A DNA stretch of 64,000 bases from Sporomusa sp. KB1 (GTDB lineage Bacteria > Bacillota > Negativicutes > Sporomusales > Sporomusaceae), in NCBI RefSeq assembly GCF_007830295.1, contig NZ_VLKC01000002.1, positions 840,940 to 904,939 on the forward strand, in the 5' to 3' direction. Below, piece by piece: positions 35,465-44,153 of the stretch (its first letter is position 1; each line of letters starts with the position of its first letter). Both the position numbers and the translations under genes were made by a program. The notes under the pieces are model-generated. The model searched no databases. It had not been told where the DNA came from and saw only the letters and a program-made list of their open reading frames with translations.

Positions 35465-35962
35465 CTACATCTCTTTGGCCGGAACCGGCCCCCGCGCCAG
35501 TGCGATTTTACCTGTCCTGACGATCTCAATAATCCCGAAGTCTAACAATACTTCGCAAAAAGCGTCAATTTTGCTTTCCTCGCCGGTAAGCTCAATTGCC
35601 ACCGTTTCCCGGTTAACATCAATGATTTTGGCCCGAAATATCTCTACGACATTTACCAGATCAGAGCGGTTGGTTTTACTGGCTCTTACCTTAATCAGCG
35701 CCAATTCCCGCTCAATAGACTCAACATAGGTAAGGTTGACGATCTTAATGACATCAACCAACTTAGAGAGTTGATTGACAACCTGCTCCAACTCAACCTC
35801 ATTATCGGCCTCAACGCTAATAGTAATCCGGGTAGTGTCTGTCTCTTCCGTATAGCCGGCGGCAATACTCTCGATATTAAAAGCCCGCCGGCTAATAAGT
35901 CCCGAGATATGTGTCAATACCCCCGGCCTATTATCTACCAACACCGCCAATGTGTATTTCAT
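35465..35962 (-). CDS. ilvN: Acetolactate synthase small (regulatory) subunit
   Basis: A 165-residue regulatory subunit with an N-terminal ACT domain (TLAVLVDNRPGVLTHISGLI, residues 4-23) and a second ACT-like half. It binds branched-chain amino acids and controls the large subunit. The start ATG overlaps the ilvB stop codon (ATGA), so the pair is translationally coupled. No ilvC follows; the operon ends here at a terminator. Confidence 0.95.
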   Translation of the reverse strand: MKYTLAVLVDNRPGVLTHISGLISRRAFNIESIAAGYTEETDTTRITISVEADNEVELEQVVNQLSKLVDVIKIVNLTYVESIERELALIKVRASKTNRSDLVNVVEIFRAKIIDVNRETVAIELTGEESKIDAFCEVLLDFGIIEIVRTGKIALARGPVPAKEM

Positions 35963-37659
35963 CAGCCCATTCCTCCTAACAGCATTTCATCCAGCCGGCC
36001 GCCTGGTGGAACCATAGGCAATACATCCTCCGTAGGCGGCAGTAGTATCTCGACCAGCACCGGCCCTTCCATGGTTAGCGCTTCTTCCAGCACAGCATTG
36101 AGCTCTTCAGGATGAGTTACGCGCAAACCAGGTACTCCCATGGCCTCGGCAAGCTTGACAAAATCGGTTTTCCCCTTGATGCTGGAATGCGAATAGCGCT
36201 GACCGTAAAACATCCGCTGCCACTGATGCACCATCCCCAGCACTTCATTATTCATAACAAAAATCTTTAGCGGCAAGTTATTATCGGCTACAGTCGCCAG
36301 TTCCTGACAATTCATCATGATACTGCCGTCGCCGGTAAACAGCACCACATTTTTATCAGGCAAACTTAGCTGCGCACCAATGGCGGCCGGCAAACCATAG
36401 CCCATCGTCCCTAAGCCGCCTGAAGTAATGAACGAGCGGGCTCTGGGGAAATTATAGTATTGAGCGGTCCACATTTGATGTTGTCCAACATCGGTCACAA
36501 TAACAGTATTCTCTTGGGTAAGCTGACTTACCTTCTCAATAACTGTTTGCGGCATAACTTTGGCTGATGCATGGTCATAGGTTAATGGCTTTTCCTGTTT
36601 CCAGGTTTGCATACGCTCATTCCACGTGGCAATTCCCTGCCGCCACTCTGCAGGACTGCGCCTGGCTACCTTTTCACAAAGCAGTGGCAATGACCAGCGA
36701 AGATCACCAACAACCCGCAGATCGGCACGTACATTCTTATTTACCTCAGCCGGATCAATATCAAAATGCACAATCTTGGCCTGGGGCGCAAAATTTTTGA
36801 CTACGCTTGTTACCCGATCATCAAACCGAACGCCAATACCCAGTAAAAGATCACACTCGGTAGTAGCCATATTGGCAACATAGGTGCCATGCATACCCAC
36901 CATCCCCAAATGCTGCGGCGAATCAGACGGAATACATCCCAAGCCCATCAAACTTGATACCACGGGAAAGCCGGTCAGCTCAGAAAACTTACGAAACTCC
37001 CCGGCGGTATCGGAAAGAGTAACACCGCCGCCAACAAAAATAATCGGATTTTCAGCTTCCAGCATAGCCTGTACAGCCAACTCCACGCTCTCAGAATCAC
37101 CATCAAACAAGGGTGTATAGCCTCGCAATGCAACCGTTTCCGGATACTCGAAATCCAAAGTTGCGTTAAACACGTCGCGCGAAACATCAATAACAACCGG
37201 TCCCGGCCGTCCAGTCCGCGCAATATAAAAGGCTTCTTTCATGATTCTCGGCAAATCCTGAACCTTCTTAACTAAATAATTATGCTTGGTAATAGGGGTC
37301 GTGATACCCCGGACATCGGCTTCCTGAAAAGAATCTTTGCCTATCACCCCAACCCCCACCTGTCCGGTAATGGCTACCAAGGGGACAGAATCCATATAGG
37401 CAGTGGCAATACCAGTTACGAGGTTAGTTGCTCCAGGGCCTGAGGTGGCAAAACAAACTCCCGTTCTGCCAGTTGCCCGCGCATAGCCATCAGCAGCGTG
37501 AACGGCGCCTTGCTCATGACGGGTTAAAATATGGGGAAAATTAGCTTTAAACAACGCGTCATACAAGGTTAATACACAACCTCCCGGATAGCCAAACACC
37601 AGGTTTACCCCTTCGGCCTTCAAACACTCAATAATTGCTTCCGCTCCTAACATTTTCAA
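35962..37659 (-). CDS. ilvB: Acetolactate synthase large (catalytic) subunit
   Basis: A 565-residue thiamine-diphosphate enzyme that makes acetolactate or acetohydroxybutyrate for Val, Leu and Ile. The catalytic Glu is in LTRHEQGAVHAADGYARA (about residue 47); the ThDP motif is GDGSIMMNCQELATVADNN (about 435-455); the FAD/PX loop text GPGATNLVTGIATAY is near 75-90. Its leader is a T-box with an ATC (Ile) specifier (37685-37985), so transcription should rise when tRNA-Ile is uncharged. Confidence 0.97.
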   Translation of the reverse strand: MKMLGAEAIIECLKAEGVNLVFGYPGGCVLTLYDALFKANFPHILTRHEQGAVHAADGYARATGRTGVCFATSGPGATNLVTGIATAYMDSVPLVAITGQVGVGVIGKDSFQEADVRGITTPITKHNYLVKKVQDLPRIMKEAFYIARTGRPGPVVIDVSRDVFNATLDFEYPETVALRGYTPLFDGDSESVELAVQAMLEAENPIIFVGGGVTLSDTAGEFRKFSELTGFPVVSSLMGLGCIPSDSPQHLGMVGMHGTYVANMATTECDLLLGIGVRFDDRVTSVVKNFAPQAKIVHFDIDPAEVNKNVRADLRVVGDLRWSLPLLCEKVARRSPAEWRQGIATWNERMQTWKQEKPLTYDHASAKVMPQTVIEKVSQLTQENTVIVTDVGQHQMWTAQYYNFPRARSFITSGGLGTMGYGLPAAIGAQLSLPDKNVVLFTGDGSIMMNCQELATVADNNLPLKIFVMNNEVLGMVHQWQRMFYGQRYSHSSIKGKTDFVKLAEAMGVPGLRVTHPEELNAVLEEALTMEGPVLVEILLPPTEDVLPMVPPGGRLDEMLLGGMG

Positions 37660-37684
37660 GCTAATTTCTCCCTTCTATACTTTT

Positions 37685-37985
37685 TATAAATAAAAAAACC
37701 TCTGTCCCTTATCAAAAGGGACGGAGGTTAATCCGCGATACCACCCAAATTCTATGGTTAATAACCATAGCTGCTCATAGGTACGGAGGTTGAACTCGAT
37801 ACCTCGCCGCAATAACGGGCGGCAATTTCTCTAAAGAGAACCCGGCGTAGCCTACTAACAATTCAGCTCGCAACTCGCGGATGATTTTCATTATATTTGA
37901 CAGTGCTGGCTCACACCACTCCCAGCTCGCTGTTGCTATCATAATATAACTACTCTTCCGTTCATCGTCATTTCGTCTTCTATTT
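37685..37985 (-). promoter_or_regulatory. T-box leader of ilvBN, Ile specifier
   Basis: Minus strand: AACAGCGAGCTGGGAGTGGTGTGAGCC-type Stem I (about 37880-37940), TGAAAATCATCCGCGAG with ATC in the specifier place, the T-box sequence TTTGGGTGGTATCGCGG (about 37735-37750) and a terminator CCTCTGTCCC/GGGACGGAGG with T tract (37690-37730). This is the standard order for a transcriptional T-box. Confidence 0.9.
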
Positions 37986-37996
37986 TACTGATTGTT

Positions 37997-38025
37997 ATAT
38001 TACAGAAAAATCGTCCGGTTGTCAA
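37997..38025 (-). promoter_or_regulatory. Sigma-A promoter of ilvBN
   Basis: TTGACA, 17-base spacer, TAATAT on the minus strand, directly upstream of the T-box leader. Confidence 0.75.
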
Positions 38026-38052
38026 GAACATTCTTTTACTGTAACTTGCTAA

Positions 38053-38859
38053 TCATATTTCCGGTGAATATTGCAGCAGCTTGGTTTTGACTTGATTAGT
38101 GTCCAACAGCATAAATAAAGCATTAAAGTCGGTAGTGCTGTAGATTGGTATGCGCCGTAATAAATAAATATTATCCCGGTCTGGGGTATTGAGACCCGGC
38201 AGGACAGTAAACGCCGCCTGATAACCGGCTGATGCTGTTACTTCCCAGGTACTTAGATTAAAATACCCATAGGGATAAGAAAATAATTCTGAAGTTTTAG
38301 CAGTAATCTGTCTAAGGTCCTTTTTGATATCCTTAACCTCTTGTTGCAACTCCCGCCCTGATAAAGCTGTTAAGTCACTATGCGTCACCGAATGGCCGCC
38401 AAAAACAATTCCCTGGGCGGACATCTCCCTTATCTGCGCGCTTGACAGCCGCTTGTCCCTGTCAATATTCACTCCCGGAATAAAAAATACAGCACTAAAA
38501 CCATATTGCTTTAATATCGGAAAAGCATTCGTATAATTATCCTCATAACCATCATCAAACGTAATGAGAATCGGCTTGTCGGGCAGCGTAACCGGTTCCT
38601 GCCGCATATATGCTACAAACATTTCCGGTGAAATAGTTTTAAAACCAGCTGCTTTCAACATGTCCATCTGACGTTCAAACTCTTGCGGTGTCACCGTCAA
38701 CTCCGGCAAATCACTAGTATCCTCACTCACATGATGATACAACAATACGGGAATACCATTAAGATACTGGGCATATGCGCTATTTGCAAACATAGCAGGT
38801 ACAAGTCCAACAAGCAGGCAAATAAGTTGGTGACATAATAATTTTTTTCCAAGTTGCAT
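38053..38859 (-). CDS. Polysaccharide deacetylase (NodB/CE4) with signal peptide
   Basis: A protein of about 268 residues with an N-terminal signal peptide (LICLLVGLVPAMFANSAYA) and a NodB homology domain: ITFDDGYEDNY (metal Asp pair, about residues 100-110), GGHSVTHSDLT (His pair) and FSYPYGYFNLS (Tyr/Pro motif). It probably removes acetyl groups from peptidoglycan or an exported polysaccharide. The second of two ATGs (38859) is better spaced from AGAGGG. It follows the repeat and hairpin region that closes the mod cluster. Confidence 0.9.
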   Translation of the reverse strand: MQLGKKLLCHQLICLLVGLVPAMFANSAYAQYLNGIPVLLYHHVSEDTSDLPELTVTPQEFERQMDMLKAAGFKTISPEMFVAYMRQEPVTLPDKPILITFDDGYEDNYTNAFPILKQYGFSAVFFIPGVNIDRDKRLSSAQIREMSAQGIVFGGHSVTHSDLTALSGRELQQEVKDIKKDLRQITAKTSELFSYPYGYFNLSTWEVTASAGYQAAFTVLPGLNTPDRDNIYLLRRIPIYSTTDFNALFMLLDTNQVKTKLLQYSPEI

Positions 38860-38980
38860 TTGCATCCCTCTTCTTGTTTTATCTTCTTTTATTATAAACC
38901 AACTCCAACAGAAATAAAACGCCGTGTTGCCTGGGGCCTAAGATTCCCTTGCACGAATAAACCAGAAGGATAGCATAAAA

Positions 38981-39034
38981 ATGCAAATAACGGCCTTGTT
39001 CCCAAATTAAGATAGGAAACAAGACCGTTTGCAT
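38981..39034. terminator. Long imperfect inverted repeat downstream of the mod cluster
   Basis: ATGCAAATAACGGCCTTGTT and AACAAGACCGTTTGCAT arms. It may end transcription or be an insertion remnant. Besides this and copy B of the 94-bp repeat, the gap 38860-39191 is empty. Confidence 0.45.
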
Positions 39035-39069
39035 GTTAGTCAACACGTTAACATGGCAAAAATTCATTT

Positions 39070-39164
39070 GATAAGAAAAGACTTGGCTTGTGCCGGCGTC
39101 CTCTAGGACGCCGGCACAAGCCTTAGTCGTTCAATCCAGGAAAAGTTACCCTTTCCAGCTGGAC
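39070..39164. repeat. 94-bp two-hairpin repeat, copy B, 3' of modB
   Basis: Contains a perfect 17-bp hairpin GGCTTGTGCCGGCGTCC / complement with loop TCTA (39085-39122), the constant TTAGTCGTTCAATCCAGG and a second hairpin GGAAAAG...CTTTCC with CCAG/CTGG. In the minus direction the large hairpin is followed by AAGTCTTTTCTTATC, as a terminator would be, 27 or more bases after the modB stop. Copy A is at 13677-13770, near the Mo enzyme. Confidence 0.8.
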
Positions 39165-39191
39165 CAAAAAGCCGAACCAGCTGCCTGCAGC

Positions 39192-39875
39192 TTAGAATAC
39201 GCTCTTTACTGATGATTTCCCGCAGTTCCTCTTAGACCACACATTAAGCCCAAAAATGAGAAAAAAGGTTATCCCACTGATCATTAGAACATACGCACCA
39301 GCCAACGTCAAATCATTAGATTCTGCTGCGAAGTAGATTGCCAGTGGAATCGTTTGTGTCTTACCGGGAATATTGCCAGCCACCATAATGGTTGCGCCGA
39401 ATTCCCCCAGTGCCCGGGCAAAGGACAATACTAACCCGGCTACCAAGCCCGACCAGGATAAAGGAATGGTTATTGTCCAGAAAACCCGCCAAGAACTGGC
39501 TCCTAACGTCCTGGCTGCATCCTCAAGGTTGCAGTCTACAGCTTGGAAAGCTGCTTTGGCACTCTGATACATTAACGGAAATGAAACCACTGCAGCAGCA
39601 AGCACCGCTGCATAAGGAGTAAAAATAAATTGAGTATGGAAACTTTCAGACAGAAATTTCCCTATCGGCCCTTGCTTTCCAATCAAAACCAGCAATATAA
39701 AGCCAGTCACTACAGGTGGCAATACTAACGGCAAAGCAAATAACGCCTCCAACGCGCTTTTGCCTGGAAATTCAAAGCTTCTCATACCATAAGCAGCAGC
39801 AACTCCAAAGATAAATACAAAAATTAATGAACTAAGTGCAACCTTGATTGATAGTAGGACTGGCTGCCATTCCAT
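39192..39875 (-). CDS. modB: Molybdate ABC transporter permease
   Basis: A 227-residue permease with about five to six helices and the EAA loop EDAARTLGASSWRVFWTITI (about residues 120-140), with FARALGEFGATIMVAGNIPG typical for ModB. A longer frame runs to 39953, overlapping modA, but AGGTGATATTGTG before ATG 39875 sets the start 16 bases after the upstream gene. No modC ATPase gene is found in the window, so the ATPase must come from elsewhere. The cluster would supply Mo for enzymes such as that at 10950. Confidence 0.92.
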   Translation of the reverse strand: MEWQPVLLSIKVALSSLIFVFIFGVAAAYGMRSFEFPGKSALEALFALPLVLPPVVTGFILLVLIGKQGPIGKFLSESFHTQFIFTPYAAVLAAAVVSFPLMYQSAKAAFQAVDCNLEDAARTLGASSWRVFWTITIPLSWSGLVAGLVLSFARALGEFGATIMVAGNIPGKTQTIPLAIYFAAESNDLTLAGAYVLMISGITFFLIFGLNVWSKRNCGKSSVKSVF

Positions 39876-39891
39876 CACAATATCACCTGCT

Positions 39892-40698
39892 TTATTGGCT
39901 TGAACCGACAAAAGTAAAACCGTATTTCTTAAAGACCGCAGCACTTTGCTCACTACACAGATATGTCAAAAACGCTTCAGCCTCTTGGGGATGTATAGAA
40001 TTAGCCATAATTACTGCTGGAAACGTAACCGGCATATGCCATTCATCGGACGCAACCGCGACGACTTTAACTTTATCACTTAACGCTGCCACTGTCGAAA
40101 ATGCAATTCCTGCATCAACATTTTCCGTCTCAACATGAGTGATGACTGTGCGAACATCCTTAGCCTGCACAGCTTTATCTTTAACAGCTTCCCAGATACC
40201 AATACTTTTAAGCGACTCGATAGCATATTGACCAGCAGGCACTGTTCCCGGCTCTCCCATTCCAAACCTTGCAACCTTTGTTAAATCTTGAAAACTTTCG
40301 ATTGCTGATTGAGAATTTTTAGGAACAACCAGAACCAGTTTATCACTAACCAGTACTTTACGGGTAGCAGGTACTACGAGATTTTTGTTTTGCAGTTCAT
40401 TCACCTGTTTCGGCGAAGCAGAAATAAACATATCTGCAGAAACTCCCTGTTCCAACTGTTTCTGTAAAACTCCGGCAGGCCCAAGATTAAACACAAGTTT
40501 TACATTCGGATTCGATGCTTCATATTCTTTTTGAATATCCTGCAGAGCATCTTTCAATCCGAGTGCGGCAGAAATATTAATTTCTACCGGCTCTGTCAGT
40601 TTAACTGGTGCAACAGGCTTTATTGCCCAAATCGTTCCGGCAACAGCTATAACTGCAACAACTATAAACAGCCAATTAACTACAACCTTCCCTTTCAC
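39892..40698 (-). CDS. ModA-like periplasmic binding protein with altered ligand residues
   Basis: A 268-residue homologue of the molybdate-binding protein, next to a standard ModA (40736-41548). It has an uncleaved-looking N-terminal membrane segment (LFIVVAVIAVAGTIWAI) without a lipobox Cys. The oxyanion-binding serines are missing: ISAALGLKDAL where ModA has SAAASLKDAL, and LGPAGVLQKQ where ModA has FGASGALQKQ. It may bind a different anion, or act as an anchored auxiliary of the transporter. It lies 37 bases after modA. Confidence 0.8.
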   Translation of the reverse strand: MKGKVVVNWLFIVVAVIAVAGTIWAIKPVAPVKLTEPVEINISAALGLKDALQDIQKEYEASNPNVKLVFNLGPAGVLQKQLEQGVSADMFISASPKQVNELQNKNLVVPATRKVLVSDKLVLVVPKNSQSAIESFQDLTKVARFGMGEPGTVPAGQYAIESLKSIGIWEAVKDKAVQAKDVRTVITHVETENVDAGIAFSTVAALSDKVKVVAVASDEWHMPVTFPAVIMANSIHPQEAEAFLTYLCSEQSAAVFKKYGFTFVGSSQ

Positions 40699-40735
40699 GG
40701 TTAACTCCCCCTCGTACTACCAGCAGCACTACCTG

Positions 40736-41548
40736 CTATTTCCCCATAACAAAGCCGTATTTTTCAAATATAGCTTTGCTTTCTGCACTAAACAAATACT
40801 CCACAAAGGCTTCGGCTGCTTTCTGCTGCTTGGTACCGGTAGCCACGGCAATAGGATAGACAATAGGCTGATGAGTGCCTTCCGGGGCAACAGCGACAAC
40901 TTTCACCTTATCGCTGGAAGTAGCATCTGTTTTATACACAATTCCTGCCTCAACATTACCTGTTTCAGTATACGCCAAAACAGAGCGGACATCTTTGGCA
41001 AATACGACCCGATCCTGCAGTTTATCCCAAACACCCAGTTTTTGCAAAACCTCCTGAGCATACTGGCCGGCAGGCACCGTGGCGGTCTCACCAAGCGCAA
41101 TCTTTTGCACACCATCCTGAGTTAAGTCTTCAAACTTGGTTATGTTGAGTTTCGTTTCCTTTGGCACAACTACAACTAACTTATTTTCAACCAAGTTTTT
41201 GCGGGTGGCTTTGTTCATTAGATTTTTAGTTTCCAATTCGTTCATTTGTTTAGGAGCAGCAGAAATAAAAATATCTGCAGGTGCACCCTGCTCGATTTGT
41301 TTCTGCAAAGCGCCAGAGGCCCCAAAATTATAGACAAGTTTACTATTGGGGTTTTTTGCCTGATAATTCTTTTGAATGTCCGCAAGTGCATCCTTGAGAC
41401 TCGCCGCAGCTGACACATTAATTTCTACCACCTGCGCTTGCTGCGCCGCCGGTGGAGCTTGTTTTTCCCCGCCGCAGCCAACCAGACTAAAAATAGCAAC
41501 TACTACCAAGGCCAGCATACCAAATACGCTTGAGTTAATCCTTCTCAT
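40736..41548 (-). CDS. modA: Molybdate-binding lipoprotein
   Basis: A 270-residue lipoprotein with lipobox FSLVGC (Cys25) and the ModA fold. Ligand segments are intact: VSAAASLKDALADI (first Ser), FGASGALQKQIEQGAPADIF (second Ser), and KDVRSVLAYTETGNVEAGIVY near the Val and Tyr contacts. It captures molybdate or tungstate outside the inner membrane and passes it to ModB. ATG 41548 follows GGGGGAAGAAAG. First gene of modA-modA-like-modB. Confidence 0.93.
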   Translation of the reverse strand: MRRINSSVFGMLALVVVAIFSLVGCGGEKQAPPAAQQAQVVEINVSAAASLKDALADIQKNYQAKNPNSKLVYNFGASGALQKQIEQGAPADIFISAAPKQMNELETKNLMNKATRKNLVENKLVVVVPKETKLNITKFEDLTQDGVQKIALGETATVPAGQYAQEVLQKLGVWDKLQDRVVFAKDVRSVLAYTETGNVEAGIVYKTDATSSDKVKVVAVAPEGTHQPIVYPIAVATGTKQQKAAEAFVEYLFSAESKAIFEKYGFVMGK

Positions 41549-41997
41549 CTTTCTTCCCCCTTAAATTTGCTCTATCTCGCAGGCTATCCAGCGGATAGGC
41601 ATATAGTACAGAACTAACCGCAGAGAATATCAACCAACCCGGCAAATTTCTTACCGTAGCTAGCATAATACCGCCAGCCACCCTATTTGGAGTTTAGGGC
41701 TTATCTGCCGCAGCTCCTGCACAACCTTTTTTAACTATATCGACTTCAAAATGAATGTTCAACCACCAGGAAAACCACTTTAGAGACAAGTCAATCATAA
41801 ACTAACGTATTATAACATAAACCAACAATAATCCCCATGCTGTTATTATAGTATTTGTTATATGCTATTTGCAAGAGATTACCAAATAATTTTGTACAAC
41901 CTCCTAAAATTCGAAGAATCAGGACTCCTGCTTACCTGCATTATAGTCCAAACTGAAATCGCTCTCCTCAATATACGTCTTCCCTATTGCTTTATAC

Positions 41998-42037
41998 AAT
42001 ACCAAACAATATAATAGTATTGTAGTTTGGTATTTTT
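41998..42037 (+). terminator. Inverted repeat with T tract in the gap upstream of modA
   Basis: AATACCAAAC / GTTTGGTATT with TTTTT after it on the plus strand. No gene reads into it from the plus side. The gap 41549-42100 otherwise shows only a short unassigned minus-strand frame just before modA. Confidence 0.4.
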
Positions 42038-42103
42038 GCTTACGTTAGTTAATGTTGGAAACGCACCTCCAAAGTTTCACAAATTGAATAGTCTGCTCCT
42101 TAG

Positions 42104-42190
42104 CCGATTTACCTAAGCCTCTCAAGGTATGGTATCCGGCCGATCGGTATAGCGGGAAACGGCTATGTCTCCCTTTTGGAAAGGAGCAAT
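42104..42190 (+). ncRNA. Unidentified structured RNA motif, copy A
   Basis: Core: CTCAAGGTATGGTA, CCGATCGGT, the hairpin ATAGC-GGGAAACG-GCTAT, then TCTCCCTTTTGGAAAGGAGC. Copy B on the minus strand at 44291-44362 has the same order with GCAGT/ACTGT in place of ATAGC/GCTAT and an identical final 20-base hairpin. A terminator (42253-42300) and then the gene 42375-42764 follow, as with a riboswitch. I cannot assign the class. Confidence 0.6.
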
Positions 42191-42252
42191 ATTTTAAGCG
42201 GTGCATTATTTGTGCCTATTTTGTGATTCTTTCTGCGCCCGCTTAAATTCAT

Positions 42253-42300
42253 TGCCAAGCCCTTTCCGTTTCGGATAGGCTTGGCATATTTTATTGTTGT
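42253..42300 (+). terminator. Terminator between RNA motif A and the downstream gene
   Basis: 9-bp arms TGCCAAGCC / GGCTTGGCA followed by TATTTTATTGTTGTTT. An upstream outer pair TTTAAGCGG / CCGCTTAAA (42194-42248) could be an alternative fold. Confidence 0.75.
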
Positions 42301-42374
42301 TTAGAGTTGAAATCGTGACTGTTATGGCAGCACAGATCTATGTCAAGAATACTATTTTGCTAGGAGGAACAATT

Positions 42375-42764
42375 ATGTTAGAACGAATCCATGCCAACAG
42401 CGATATTTTGACAAGCGGAAAAATAATGCTATTGGTCGACTGCGAACCCGGCTGTTACACACTAACCGACTTAGAATATTCAGAACACACACTTCAGGAA
42501 CTCCTTGTTGATACCCATAAAGCCATTCAAGAAGCCATATCGACCAAAAACGACTTTACTTTTGAAGCCTATGTCACTATCCTCGTATCGTTGACAGACA
42601 ACATTAAAAATATCACGGAATCTCTGCTTACAATCAAAGCAGCAATCCAGGCCGCCAAAAGCGAGCAAGGTACAATTATTTCTGAGTCTTACCAAAAGGA
42701 AAGGGTGAGTATACTGCAAAACTGCAAAAAAATTGCAGTAAATCACCCAAGTCATGGAACATAA
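42375..42764 (+). CDS. Protein of unknown function, 129 aa, preceded by a structured RNA
   Basis: An unrecognised soluble protein of 129 residues. ATG 42375 is set by CTAGGAGGAACAATT; a longer frame from 42294 overlaps the terminator. It is mostly helical (ELLVDTHKAIQEAI; ITESLLTIKAAIQAAKSEQG), with a short N-terminal beta-like part (IMLLVDCEPGCYTLTDLEY) carrying two Cys. No signal or membrane segment. The RNA motif and terminator just upstream suggest control by a ligand-binding leader. Confidence 0.7.
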   Translation: MLERIHANSDILTSGKIMLLVDCEPGCYTLTDLEYSEHTLQELLVDTHKAIQEAISTKNDFTFEAYVTILVSLTDNIKNITESLLTIKAAIQAAKSEQGTIISESYQKERVSILQNCKKIAVNHPSHGT

Positions 42765-42794
42765 AAAGAGGACTCCTGACTCATCGACTTTGGT

Positions 42795-42855
42795 AAATGC
42801 AAATGGCCTTGGCTAACCCACAATTTTGTAGGATTGGCCAAGGCCACTTGCATTT
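42795..42855. terminator. Bidirectional terminator between the 129-aa gene and rex
   Basis: Long arms AAATGCAAATGGCCTTGGC and GCCAAGGCCACTTGCATTT between converging genes. Confidence 0.8.
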
Positions 42856-42897
42856 ATCTAGCCACACTTTCCGGTTCTTTCCGGTTCTTACAATTAA

Positions 42898-43554
42898 TTA
42901 ACTACAGCTATCATTCGTTGCTACATGCTTAAGATCAAAGGTCAATTGGCTAAACAAAGAAGTCATATTTACCTGCGTTATGGCAATATCCTGAGGAGCA
43001 AAAATTGGGAATGAAGAAAAATTGACAATTCCTTTAATCCCCGCCCGAATCAATTGATTTGCAGTTTTCTGGGCATGTGATGGTGGCACAGCCAGTATAC
43101 CAATAGTAATTTTTCTGCTGCAAATAATATCTTTAATATTTTCAATCGACTCTATTGTTAATCCTAGATTATGTACTGCCATACCTTGATTTTTCTTACC
43201 CAGGTCAATAATAGCTGCAATTTTAACTGCCTCAGGCCACAAACGCGGATAACACATAATGGGTACTACTGTCGGCATATCCAAGCCAACCAAGACTGTA
43301 TTCCAGCTAGTGTCATAACCCAAAATTTCCTCGATTCGTCGAAAAAGGTAGTCAGTTTCATACCCTACCCCTTTAGTACCAAATCCCCCAAAATACGCTA
43401 AATCTTTTCTGATGAGATGTGGCGATATACCGGTTCGCCGGCCCAATTCCTTGGAAATACAAACGGTTATACCCTCCTCCTGCATCAGCTTTAAAACGCT
43501 GTGATATAAAACCATTCTTTGAATAGTAAGCCTAGATATATCTTCCCGTAACAT
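42898..43554 (-). CDS. rex: Redox-sensing transcriptional repressor Rex
   Basis: A 218-residue repressor that senses the NADH/NAD+ ratio. The N-terminal winged helix (about residues 1-80) contains LGRRTGISPHLIRKDLAYFGGFGTKG-type text, of which SPHLIRKDLAYFG is the DNA-recognition part; the Rossmann domain follows (WNTVLVGLDMP; ILAVPPSHAQKTANQLIRAG). The Gly-rich loop reads VGLDMP rather than the usual VGxGxxG, so NADH binding may be altered. AGGAGGGACACA precedes ATG 43554. It probably controls fermentative or hydrogenase genes elsewhere. Confidence 0.9.
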   Translation of the reverse strand: MLREDISRLTIQRMVLYHSVLKLMQEEGITVCISKELGRRTGISPHLIRKDLAYFGGFGTKGVGYETDYLFRRIEEILGYDTSWNTVLVGLDMPTVVPIMCYPRLWPEAVKIAAIIDLGKKNQGMAVHNLGLTIESIENIKDIICSRKITIGILAVPPSHAQKTANQLIRAGIKGIVNFSSFPIFAPQDIAITQVNMTSLFSQLTFDLKHVATNDSCS

Positions 43555-43595
43555 TGTGTCCCTCCTATCTCTTCAGAAGGAAAATCCTTATTATT

Positions 43596-43913
43596 TTACT
43601 TAATCGATTCAGGTTCCGAAACAGATTTCCAAACATCATTCATTAGGAACAAATTTTTTACTGTTAAAACGAAGGTAATGAGTAGTCCCAACAATAGAAG
43701 AGGAAGTATCAACGCGAACATAAAGGTATACTGATGAGCCTGATTTGCATAATCATCTTTAAGAAAGGCTACTATCTGCGAGCCTACGATTCCGCCGCAC
43801 CCCATGCGACCTTCTTTTCCCACATAGTAACTTTTCTTGCACTTACAAGTAATTTAGGGCACAAGTACAACCAATACAGTGAAGCACTTCTATTGTCTAC
43901 TGCCGACAACATT
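43596..43913 (-). pseudogene. Remnant of an MFS transporter gene, OFA-like
   Basis: The minus strand keeps a start region (GGAGGTG, then ATG 43913) and, in another frame, a 75-codon C-terminal piece (GGIVGSQIVAFLKDDYANQA; FALILPLLLLGLLITFVL) that looks like the last two helices of an OFA-type transporter. The middle of the protein is absent and the two parts are out of frame, so this is a decayed gene with an internal deletion. RNA motif B lies upstream and may once have controlled it. Confidence 0.55.
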
Positions 43914-44108
43914 TTTTTCGCAACACCTCCCTCTGTGGTTTAATAACAGGCTTATGTCAAAAAGCATTCCTACGTTAAGCCCTCTATTTTGACAATTGTA
44001 TTTCAACTGTCTCAATATTCTAATTAGCAGCCGATATTTTTATCATTTTATCTTCGCCCATCAAGAGTTGAAGCCGCTGCAATTACACATTCTGCCTTGC
44101 AAAATAAT

Positions 44109-44153
44109 AAAGGCCGGACGTCTCCTAATTGGGCAAGGAGGCACCTGGCCTTT
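44109..44153 (-). terminator. Terminator downstream of RNA motif B
   Basis: AAAGGCC / GGCCTTT outer arms with inner CTCCT/AGGAG, followed by ATTATTTTGC in the minus direction. Confidence 0.7.

Noticed and set aside
41530..41690. Short minus-strand frame just upstream of modA (LATVRNLPGWLIFSAVSSV)
   Set aside because: It has some hydrophobic character but no start support and no family; it could be a remnant, but the evidence is too thin to list as a gene.
42104..42190. Molybdenum cofactor riboswitch or other named class
   Set aside because: I considered Moco, glycine, cobalamin, TPP, FMN and Mg classes from memory; none of their signature motifs is present, so the motif is left unassigned.
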